DNA of 64,000 nt from Hymenobacter edaphi (GTDB taxonomy: Bacteria; Bacteroidota; Bacteroidia; Cytophagales; Hymenobacteraceae): assembly GCF_003258365.1 (NCBI RefSeq), contig NZ_QHKM01000014.1:1-64000 (forward strand), read 5' to 3'. A program made the translations under genes and the position numbers. Below the pieces are notes generated by a model. That model did not search any database, had not been told where the DNA came from, and saw nothing but the letters and a program-made list of their open reading frames with translations. This document shows positions 50,773 through 58,668 of the stretch, one piece after another; position 1 is the stretch's first letter; each line of letters starts with the position of its first letter.

Positions 50773-51234
50773 TTATTTGTCCCCCGCCAAAACAACCAGA
50801 ACCGGGCCGCGCAATACCTCGTCCTCATCCTCGATATTAAACGTCAATCCTACCAGCTCTCCAACTGCTTTCATTGCAGCCGGGTTGATTTCGCCCTCGC
50901 AATCGAACACAGTGTAGACCATGTAGCCAGGGCCATTTGCCTGAACATCCACCAGCCTAGGGTGGCAGTGTAACAAAGCTGGCACTAGGTCTTCGAAACC
51001 ACCGAACTCCGGCGTACGACCGGGCGTCCACAGTCCCTCGTCTGATATTGCCAGTGGGGCAGTTCCCGGTTGGTATAAGGTTGCAGGCATCTGAGAGAAA
51101 TACAAGTCAGTAAAAGAAAGAAGGAAGCCGCGAATATCCGCGATAAAGAGAGGATAGTCCGGGCTTGGTTGATTGGCTTCAAAAAGCACCTTATCGGAAG
51201 CTATGACGTTTACCTGATAATGGCCGACGTTCAC
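50773..51234 (-). CDS. Small hypothetical protein divergent to vsr
   Basis: 153 residues from a GTG at 51234; a stop lies three codons upstream so no earlier start is possible. It is acidic (FNIEDEDEVLRGPVLVVLAG) with a mixed fold and no membrane helix. Its first 15 bases overlap those of vsr on the opposite strand, so the promoters of the two genes must lie inside each other's coding regions. No family recognised. It may be unrelated or a partner of the R-M cluster. Confidence 0.5.
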   Translation of the reverse strand: MNVGHYQVNVIASDKVLFEANQPSPDYPLFIADIRGFLLSFTDLYFSQMPATLYQPGTAPLAISDEGLWTPGRTPEFGGFEDLVPALLHCHPRLVDVQANGPGYMVYTVFDCEGEINPAAMKAVGELVGLTFNIEDEDEVLRGPVLVVLAGDK

Positions 51235-51660
51235 AATCCTTCAACGCGCAGTTTTAACATGTCCCGCATACGGGGCAAGGATACCAAACCGGAGATGCTG
51301 GTCAGACAGTATCTCCATGGCCGTGGGCTCCGGTACCGTCTGCACACCAAAGAACTGCCTGGTAAACCTGATTTAGTATTTCCCGCTGCCCGGACGGTGA
51401 TGTTTGTGCATGGCTGTTTCTGGCACCGGCACGAGGGGTGCCGCTATTTTGTGGTGCCGAAAACCCGAACTGATTTCTGGATGGAAAAAATCGGCCGTAA
51501 CGTTGCCAACGACGAGCGTCAGCAGGAAGAGCTAAGAAAACAGGGGTGGCGGGTGCTGGTTGTGTGGGAGTGCGAGCTACGCCCGCCACAACGGGAACGC
51601 ACGTTGGAAAGACTGTTTTATTCCCTCACAGCCCCGGAATCAGAGGAGCTGGAGTGCTAA
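51220..51660 (+). CDS. vsr: Very short patch repair endonuclease (Vsr)
   Basis: 146 residues from the ATG at 51220. NMSRIRGKDTKPEMLVRQYL is the conserved N-terminal region, KPDLVF includes the catalytic Asp, and MFVHGCFWHRHEGC provides zinc and active-site residues. WRVLVVWECEL ends the fold. Vsr nicks T:G mismatches that arise by deamination of 5-methylcytosine and so protects against mutation caused by its partner methylase, encoded 75 bases downstream. It is the first gene of the six-gene cluster. Confidence 0.93.
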   Translation: MADVHNPSTRSFNMSRIRGKDTKPEMLVRQYLHGRGLRYRLHTKELPGKPDLVFPAARTVMFVHGCFWHRHEGCRYFVVPKTRTDFWMEKIGRNVANDERQQEELRKQGWRVLVVWECELRPPQRERTLERLFYSLTAPESEELEC

Positions 51661-51734
51661 AACCGCTGGCAATTGCCCGAAAAATTCCGTACTTGTGAGC
51701 TGGAAAGGCAGGCTTTTCTGCTAAGTAGCTGACA

Positions 51735-53126
51735 ATGAATTATATAGACCTGTTTGCGGGTGCAGGTGGCTTATCTGAGGGCTTTCATAATGCGGGTTTC
51801 ACTCCGGTGGCCCACGTTGAAATGGACGCCTACGCCTGCGACACCATCCGGACCAGGCTGGCATGGTACCACCTGAAGAGTAAGAAAAATCACCAGCCGT
51901 ATTTCGACTATCTGCGGAAGCGACTGTCCCGCGAAGAACTATACAAGCTGATTCCGCCGGAAGTGCTGGATTCGGTTATTAATGAAGCAATCGGCGAAGA
52001 CACACGGGACGGAATTTTTGCGAGGATTGACAGACAACTTGAACGGCTGCCTGAAGGACAGCGTGCCGTTGACCTGATTGTTGGCGGTCCCCCCTGCCAG
52101 ACATTTTCCGTCGCCGGTCGCGCCCGCTTAGGCAGCGCCGTGATGGAGAAAGACCCGCGCAGTAAGCTCTACCTCCAGTACGCCAAGTTTCTAAGCAGGT
52201 ATCGCCCGAAAATGTTCGTATTTGAGAACGTTCTCGGGATGCTGAGCTTTAAAAATGGTGAACAGCTGAACCTTATCCGGGAAACGTTTCTGGAAGCCGG
52301 TTACGTGATGGACGTGCGGGAATGGAACGCCCGCGACTTTGGGGTATTGCAGAGTCGGGAGCGCCTGATAATTATCGGCTGGCGCATTGACCAACCCGCT
52401 CTGGGCTACCCGGTATTCAAAACCCTGACCCCGGATGAACAAAATGAGCATCTGGTGGCAGAACTGCTGGACGACCTCCCTGCTCTGGCGCCAGGTCAGC
52501 GATTGCCTGATGCCACAGCCTACACAAAATTACAAACTCCCTATATCAAGAAAACAGGTCTGCGCCGTGACTGCCCTGTTATCACTTGGCACGAAACCCG
52601 TCCACACCGGGAAGAGGACCGCGAGATATACCGCTTGTTTATCGAGCACTGGAACGATGGGGGGGACCAGTACCAGCGGATGCGCTACGATGAACTGCCT
52701 GAGCACCTGATTTTCCACGAGAATAAAAAGGAATTCACAGACCGCTTTAAGGTAGTAGCACGGGATATGACCTACTCCCAGACTGTTGTTGCGCACATCA
52801 GTAAGGACGGCCATTACTATATCCACCCGGACGTTAACCAGCTCCGCTCCCTGTCGGTGAGGGAAGCCGCCCGACTGCAGTCTTTCCCTGATAATTTTTA
52901 TTTTGAAGGTCCGAGGACTTCTGTTTTAAAGCAGATTGGGAATGCAGTTCCCCCACTGATGGGAACCCGGATTGCTGAGAGCGTACGCGATGCTCTTAAT
53001 GGCAATGGGGATTTTCTGCCCCCTGATTCTCCTATCGGCAAGCGGCGGTCCGGAAAAGTAGAAAAGCAGTTAGCCAAGGCCGCCAAGAAACAGGTACACG
53101 CCGACGGTCAGTCTGTGCTGACATAG
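51735..53126 (+). CDS. DNA (cytosine-5) methyltransferase
   Basis: 463 residues. Motif I is DLFAGAGGLSEGF, motif IV is GGPPCQTFS with catalytic Cys121, motif VI is FVFENVLGM, motif VIII is QSRERLIIIGW, and motif X is QIGNAVPPLMG. The large gap between VIII and X carries the target-recognition domain. It protects host DNA; the recognised sequence is unknown. It stands between vsr and a terminator, with the MORC-like gene 185 bases later, so the second half of the system may have its own promoter. Confidence 0.95.
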   Translation: MNYIDLFAGAGGLSEGFHNAGFTPVAHVEMDAYACDTIRTRLAWYHLKSKKNHQPYFDYLRKRLSREELYKLIPPEVLDSVINEAIGEDTRDGIFARIDRQLERLPEGQRAVDLIVGGPPCQTFSVAGRARLGSAVMEKDPRSKLYLQYAKFLSRYRPKMFVFENVLGMLSFKNGEQLNLIRETFLEAGYVMDVREWNARDFGVLQSRERLIIIGWRIDQPALGYPVFKTLTPDEQNEHLVAELLDDLPALAPGQRLPDATAYTKLQTPYIKKTGLRRDCPVITWHETRPHREEDREIYRLFIEHWNDGGDQYQRMRYDELPEHLIFHENKKEFTDRFKVVARDMTYSQTVVAHISKDGHYYIHPDVNQLRSLSVREAARLQSFPDNFYFEGPRTSVLKQIGNAVPPLMGTRIAESVRDALNGNGDFLPPDSPIGKRRSGKVEKQLAKAAKKQVHADGQSVLT

Positions 53127-53186
53127 CTCAGGGACAGCTACTCTTGTCACCCAAGCTGCTGTGAAGCGGCAAGTAGAATGTTGAAG

Positions 53187-53220
53187 AGGCTGCCTCAGCC
53201 CAAACTGGGGCGGCCTTTTT
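53187..53220 (+). terminator. Hairpin terminator after the methyltransferase
   Basis: AGGCTGCC (53187-53194) pairs with GGCGGCCT (53209-53216) including one wobble; the tail is TTTTTCTTTG. It separates the modification genes from the ATPase and effector genes, allowing methylation before restriction. Confidence 0.65.
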
Positions 53221-53311
53221 CTTTGATTCAAACGTCCTGCATTTGATATAAGCTTTACACCCTCTGATGTTCTGCCATCGGATTTAGGCCCCGGCAAAAG
53301 GCCGGTCATCC

Positions 53312-54790
53312 ATGAATTTTGATACTACCCCCTTCGAGGAGGCCGGCCCGCGGGCGGACGCCATGCTCGAAACCCTGCGTTCCATCGGTTACACGCTGGA
53401 TACGGCCGTGGCCGATATCATTGACAACAGCATCGCGGCCGGCGCGACGGATGTGCAGCTCGAAATTGTCTGGCAGGGTCAGCAATCCACGCTGACCATA
53501 TCTGACAACGGCAGGGGCATGGACGCTGAAGCGCTACGGGAAGCTATGCGACCAGGCAGTCGCCACCCCGGCCAAGTACGACACAAAGACGACTTGGGAC
53601 GGTTCGGGCTGGGGTTGAAAACAGCTTCCTTTTCCCAGTGCCGACGGTTTACGGTTCTCTCCAAACCTAAAGGTGGAGAGGTTACATTTCGTTGCTGGGA
53701 CCTAGATTATGTGAATGAATCAAAGGCGTGGAACCTGCTATGCCATGTATCAGACGAAACCCTGATTGAACAACTGGATGCGCAGCCTCAGGGGACTATT
53801 GTGTTCTGGGAAAAGATGGACCGGCTGATTGGTAATCTGCAGCTGGGTAACCAGAAGCATGAGGCAATTTTCGGTCAGTACGTCAAACTGGTGGAACATC
53901 ATCTGTCCATGGTCTTTCACCGGTATCTGGAAGATGGTAGCCTGACGGTTTATGTAAACGGCGAAAAGCTGAGTCCCTGGGACCCGTTTCTCACAGCCGA
54001 GCCTTTTACCCAGCGCCTGATAGATGAAACCCTGCTGGGCGGGCAGGTAGTTATCCGCCCCTACATTCTACCGCACCACCGGCGCCTGTCTCATCCGGAC
54101 CTGTTTGAAGAAGCCGGCGGGCTGCGCGGGTGGGGCGCCCATCAGGGATTCTACATCTACAGAAACCGACGCCTGCTGGTAGCCGGGGACTGGCTGGGAA
54201 TGTTCCGCCGCGAGGAGCATTGTAAGCTGGCCCGCATTATGGTGGACCTGCCTAATACGCTGGATGATGCTTGGCAGATTGATATCCGCAAGGCACAGTC
54301 CTTTCCCCCCACTACGATGCAGAGTGACTTCAGGCGCATAGGCACTCTTGCGCGAACCCGTGCAGTAGAGGTTTACCGCGCCCGGGGCCGTAAGCTCAAG
54401 CATACCCACAGCATCGGTTTTACGCCTGTATGGCAGGAAAATGTCCGGCTTGGCCAGCGCCATTACACTATTAACCGGCAGCATCCGCTGGTGAAGGACC
54501 TGCTCGAGAAAAGCAAAGGCCAGACATCTGCTTTGCTCCATGCCGTGCTGCGGATGTTTGAGGAAACCATTCCCGTGCCTCTGATTGTGCTGAGCGAAGC
54601 CGAGAAACCGCGGGAGCAGGCTGTGCCCTACGAAAACGTTGGCGACGAGGAAGTGCTGCCGCTCCTGCAGGACCTGTTCAGGGATTTCCGGGCAGCAGGC
54701 CGTTCCGCAACTGATGTACGGCAGATGCTGCAGAACATGGAGCCCTTTAATTACTTTCCCCATTTGATTGATAAGCTGCCAGATGCCTGA
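53312..54790 (+). CDS. MORC-like GHKL ATPase
   Basis: 492 residues. The Bergerat fold is clear: N box VADIIDNSIAAGA (Asn39), G1 box ISDNGRGMD (65-71), G2 box LGRFGLGLKTASFS (about 95-108). The middle part (about 180-350) has the S5-like fold expected for MORC/MutL-related ATPases. The C terminus is mostly helical. Iyer, Abhiman and Aravind (2008) grouped such proteins with restriction-modification systems having Z1-type helicases, Vsr and methylases, as here. It is thought to remodel DNA or loops in an ATP-dependent way. It overlaps the next gene by eight bases. Confidence 0.88.
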   Translation: MNFDTTPFEEAGPRADAMLETLRSIGYTLDTAVADIIDNSIAAGATDVQLEIVWQGQQSTLTISDNGRGMDAEALREAMRPGSRHPGQVRHKDDLGRFGLGLKTASFSQCRRFTVLSKPKGGEVTFRCWDLDYVNESKAWNLLCHVSDETLIEQLDAQPQGTIVFWEKMDRLIGNLQLGNQKHEAIFGQYVKLVEHHLSMVFHRYLEDGSLTVYVNGEKLSPWDPFLTAEPFTQRLIDETLLGGQVVIRPYILPHHRRLSHPDLFEEAGGLRGWGAHQGFYIYRNRRLLVAGDWLGMFRREEHCKLARIMVDLPNTLDDAWQIDIRKAQSFPPTTMQSDFRRIGTLARTRAVEVYRARGRKLKHTHSIGFTPVWQENVRLGQRHYTINRQHPLVKDLLEKSKGQTSALLHAVLRMFEETIPVPLIVLSEAEKPREQAVPYENVGDEEVLPLLQDLFRDFRAAGRSATDVRQMLQNMEPFNYFPHLIDKLPDA

Positions 54791-57641
54791 TTCCCACGAG
54801 GAGGCCCTGAGCGTGGCCATTACCATGCTCACGCCCAAAACCCATAAAACCACGGCTGTCATCGCTGAAACGGTGGGCAGGCTTGGCATGCTTTACCCCG
54901 ACGCTGATAAGGAGCGCCTGCAGGCAGACCTGCTGGCCTACTACCGGGTGAAATCGCTGGACTATGCCATACTGGAAGACAAAGCCAACCGGCAGCCACC
55001 GTGGCTGGATAAGGCCCGAGAAGACATCAAGTGGAAATTCTGGAGTCGTTACCGGGATTACATGCAGTTCGACCGGCGGATGGCAGCTCACACGGTGGAC
55101 CAGCTGGGCGACCTGACCGATGACATTCTGGACCGACTGAGCAATCCGCGCGGTACGCTGCCCTTTGACCGGCGCGGTATGGTTGTGGGACAGGTTCAGT
55201 CGGGCAAGACCGGTAATTACACGGGCCTCATCTGCAAGGCGGCCGACGCGGGCTACAAACTCATCATCGTACTTGCCGGCATCCACAGCAGCCTCCGTAG
55301 CCAGACACAGGAACGTCTGGATGAAGGTTTTGTGGGTTATAACACCCAAACAGCCCGCACGCACCGCACCGGCAATCACTGGATTGGGGTAGGCAAACGT
55401 GACCGCAAGGTGCCGGCTCACTCCCTGACCACCAGTGCCCCCAACGGAGATTTCAAAACTTCTGTGGCCGACAGCGTGCCAGCGACCATTTTTGGCTCTG
55501 ACCCCGTGCTGATAGTCGTTAAAAAGAACGTCAGCATTCTGCGCAACCTGATACTGTGGCTGGCTGCTAAAGGGGAGGAAACCGAGAAGGGACACCGTCT
55601 CCTGAGCGACATGCCGCTTCTGCTCATTGATGACGAAGCCGACAATGCTTCCATCAATGTCAGCAAGGAGAATATTTCAGCAGTGAACGCAGCTGTGCGG
55701 GTACTGCTCTCCCTGTTTGAGCAAAAAGCTTATGTGGGCTACACGGCTACCCCGTTTGCCAATATATTCATTCCCGTGCTCAGCCGCGCTGATTTTGAGG
55801 CCCTGAACCTCACCATCCGTGGGCGCCATAACACACTGGAAGCAGCTGTAGGGCAGGAGCTCTTTCCCAAGGACTTCATTGTTAACATCCCGCCTCCGAC
55901 CAATTACATCGGCCCCGACAAGATTTTCGGCATCGGCGACCCTGAAGATGATGAGGACGGCTCCCATGAGAATGTGCTGCCTGTAGTGCACGAACTGGAC
56001 GAGGAAACCGACAATTATTTGGAGGTTTTCCCGAACAAGCACAAAAAGGACGACGACCTGCCGACGTTCCTGCCGGATTCACTGGAGGATGCTGTGAATC
56101 ACTTCTTCCTGACCTGCGCCGCCCGCCTTGCCCGCGGACAGTCGCGGCAGCACAGCTCGATGCTTATTCACGTTTCCCGCTTTGTGCGCTGGCAGAATCA
56201 GACCGGGAAATTGGTCAGCGAATACCTGAGCGACTGCCGCTCCAAACTAGCCCTCCGTAAGAACAGTCTGGAGCCGGTTCTGAAAGAACTGTGGGAGAAC
56301 GAATACGAACCGGTTACAGCGCGGTTCATTGATGAAAAGCTGATAGACGACCACGCCATCAAACCCCTGAGCTGGGAGGCAGTCCGCAAGCAGCTCCGGC
56401 CTGCTCTTGAGCGTATCAAGGTGCGGGTAGTTCATGGAACACCTGACCGGACCGGTGATACGCTGCATCTGCCGCTGGCTTATAGTGATTACGACGACAC
56501 CGGGCTATTTGTCATTGCTGTAGGCGGTAACAAGCTTTCCCGGGGTCTGACCCTGGAAGGGCTGTGCGTGAGCTACTACCTGCGCGCCTCGCGGATGTAC
56601 GATACGCTCATGCAGATGGGCCGCTGGTTCGGGTATCGTCCAGGTTATGCAGACCTGTGCAGGCTGTTTACCAGCGGCGAAATCATCAGCTGGTACCGTC
56701 ACATCACGCTGGCAACGGAAGAACTTCGACTTGAATTCGACCGGATGGTGCGCCAGCGCCGCACGCCGGAGGAGTACGGCCTGAAAATCCGCTCCAAGCC
56801 CGGGGTACTGCAGATTACTGCTACTAACCGGATGCGCGGGGCCTGGCCGTTACAACTGAGCTTTGCCGGTGAGCTGATGGAAACCTACGCTTTTCCCCGG
56901 CACGCTCCGGAATTTATCAAGGCCAATTACGACGCAGTACAGAAGCTCATTGATCAGCTGGGCGCACCAACTCCGGTGGGCAGGCAACCTTACGCCTGGC
57001 GTGGGGTTGGAGCTGACATCGTTCAAGGGTTTCTGCTGGAATACCTGACGACCCAGCGCAACATCGAGCCGGTGAAGCTCACCGACTATATCAGCATTCA
57101 GCAGCAGGACGGACGCCTGACCAACTGGACAATCATCCTGATGCAGGCGGAAAATGACAAAAACCCGGAAGTGCCGTTCACCATCAACAAAAACACAGAG
57201 ATGGTGCGCACGACATTCCGGGATGCCGCAGGGGCAAAGGACAAATCGAAAACGGTGAGTACCGTTGAGTACGTGATTCCCAAGGCGCACATCATCAGCC
57301 CCCGGCACGAAGCGCTGGACCTCGACGACACTCAGCTGAGTAAGGCCCTGGAAGCAACCCGGTCGGAGCGTGCCGGTGCCGCATACCCATCAGGTGAACA
57401 GATACGATTGCAGCGCCCGGCATCGGAAGCCCTGTTGCTGCTGTACCCCCTCGACCCGGAGCCTGCTGGCTACGCAGCCGGTGTACCGGTAATGGGGTAT
57501 GCTATCAGTTTTCCGGCGCTAAAAGGCGACCGGAAGGTGACCTATATGGGCAACTCTCAGTTGCTGGCCGAGTTCACCAACGAAGACGAAAACGCACTGG
57601 ACGAAGAAGCCGACCAGCAGATAACCCGTGATGATGACTAA
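54783..57641 (+). CDS. Z1-domain superfamily II ATPase
   Basis: 952 residues from the ATG at 54783, inside the end of the MORC gene. The superfamily II core has Walker A GQVQSGKTGN (136-145), Walker B LLIDDEADNAS (about 280-290) and motif III-like VGYTATPFANIF. The Z1 domain follows with FVIAVGGNKLSRGLTLEGL, then SYYLRASRMYDTLMQMGRWF, an arginine-rich motif VI-like end. The typical partner of MORC-like ATPases in R-M clusters. Overlaps the DUF4420-like gene by eight to eleven bases. Predicted to translocate or remodel DNA. Confidence 0.9.
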   Translation: MPDSHEEALSVAITMLTPKTHKTTAVIAETVGRLGMLYPDADKERLQADLLAYYRVKSLDYAILEDKANRQPPWLDKAREDIKWKFWSRYRDYMQFDRRMAAHTVDQLGDLTDDILDRLSNPRGTLPFDRRGMVVGQVQSGKTGNYTGLICKAADAGYKLIIVLAGIHSSLRSQTQERLDEGFVGYNTQTARTHRTGNHWIGVGKRDRKVPAHSLTTSAPNGDFKTSVADSVPATIFGSDPVLIVVKKNVSILRNLILWLAAKGEETEKGHRLLSDMPLLLIDDEADNASINVSKENISAVNAAVRVLLSLFEQKAYVGYTATPFANIFIPVLSRADFEALNLTIRGRHNTLEAAVGQELFPKDFIVNIPPPTNYIGPDKIFGIGDPEDDEDGSHENVLPVVHELDEETDNYLEVFPNKHKKDDDLPTFLPDSLEDAVNHFFLTCAARLARGQSRQHSSMLIHVSRFVRWQNQTGKLVSEYLSDCRSKLALRKNSLEPVLKELWENEYEPVTARFIDEKLIDDHAIKPLSWEAVRKQLRPALERIKVRVVHGTPDRTGDTLHLPLAYSDYDDTGLFVIAVGGNKLSRGLTLEGLCVSYYLRASRMYDTLMQMGRWFGYRPGYADLCRLFTSGEIISWYRHITLATEELRLEFDRMVRQRRTPEEYGLKIRSKPGVLQITATNRMRGAWPLQLSFAGELMETYAFPRHAPEFIKANYDAVQKLIDQLGAPTPVGRQPYAWRGVGADIVQGFLLEYLTTQRNIEPVKLTDYISIQQQDGRLTNWTIILMQAENDKNPEVPFTINKNTEMVRTTFRDAAGAKDKSKTVSTVEYVIPKAHIISPRHEALDLDDTQLSKALEATRSERAGAAYPSGEQIRLQRPASEALLLLYPLDPEPAGYAAGVPVMGYAISFPALKGDRKVTYMGNSQLLAEFTNEDENALDEEADQQITRDDD

Positions 57642-58668
57642 CGCCGGAACTGCTGCTGGTCTGGAGGCAATCTGGAATGAGCTTGCTGAAACGCCGCCTT
57701 CTCCCGGGAAGGTAGAAGCCCTCCCGTGCCTGCCGGCTGACCCGGCAAGCCCTCTTTCAGCAGGACTACTTAATGCACCGGACGGTGGGTTACGGCGCGT
57801 GCTGTTGCTGACACTGCCGATTCGCTTTCGCTCACAGGTTGCCCCCGACCATCGCTACGCAGGTCTGAGTCTGGAACCGCTGCAGGACCCTGATGAGCCT
57901 GAAAAAAACTTTCTTCTGGCTCTCATCCTGACAGATGAACGGTTTTCTGACATCTTCTCAATTCTGGCAGCCGACATCGTGGCGGCGTTATCGGAAGCTC
58001 ATGACAGCAATGCACAGCGGCGGTCCTTTATGGCCCGGCTCAACCGCTGGCAGGAGTTGTTCGGCCTGTTTAATCCTTCTGGCCTGAGTGGCCCGGCGCG
58101 GCAGGGATTGTTTGGCGAACTGCACCTGATACGCGAACTGCTGGCGGAGGGTGTGGCACCTGGCTTGGTGATAAACGCTTGGACCGGGCCACTGCATGAC
58201 CCCCAGGATTTTCACTTCGGACCAAACGCAGTAGAAGTCAAAACCAGCTCCGGTGGCAGCCAGTCCTTTCAGGTAAGCGGAGCCGCTCAGCTTGACGAGA
58301 GCCCTTTCGACCATCTCTTCCTGCTTCACCTCTTTCTTGAAGTGGCGGAAAACGCCGGCGAAACCCTGCCCCAGATGGTCCAGCATCTGGCTGCGCAAAC
58401 AGAGTCTGACCCTGCAGCATTAAAGCTGCTGGAAACCCGTTTGCAGCAGGCCGGCTACTTTCATGCCCAAGCGGACCTTTACCATTCGGAGGGATTTCGG
58501 ATTCGCCACACCATGCCGGTCCAGGTCAACGGTGACTTTCCCCGCATCCGGGCAGCAGACCTGCTGGCTGGTGTAGGTTCTGTTTCCTATACTGTTGAAA
58601 CCGAGCAATTGCTTCCTTACCTGATACCTTTTACAACGCTTACCGCTACCCTTACTTCCCATGTCTGA
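57631..58668 (+). CDS. PD-(D/E)XK motif protein (DUF4420-like)
   Basis: 345 residues; ATG at 57631 or 57634 both possible, each inside the end of the Z1 gene. The nuclease core is visible in FGELHLIRELLAEGVAP, DPQDFHFGP and AVEVKTSSGGSQSFQVSG, giving Glu, Asp and E-x-K residues of a restriction-endonuclease fold. Annotated elsewhere as PD-(D/E)XK motif protein. It would be the nuclease of the cluster, working with the Z1 ATPase. Overlaps the AIPR gene by eight bases. Confidence 0.85.
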   Translation: MMTNAGTAAGLEAIWNELAETPPSPGKVEALPCLPADPASPLSAGLLNAPDGGLRRVLLLTLPIRFRSQVAPDHRYAGLSLEPLQDPDEPEKNFLLALILTDERFSDIFSILAADIVAALSEAHDSNAQRRSFMARLNRWQELFGLFNPSGLSGPARQGLFGELHLIRELLAEGVAPGLVINAWTGPLHDPQDFHFGPNAVEVKTSSGGSQSFQVSGAAQLDESPFDHLFLLHLFLEVAENAGETLPQMVQHLAAQTESDPAALKLLETRLQQAGYFHAQADLYHSEGFRIRHTMPVQVNGDFPRIRAADLLAGVGSVSYTVETEQLLPYLIPFTTLTATLTSHV

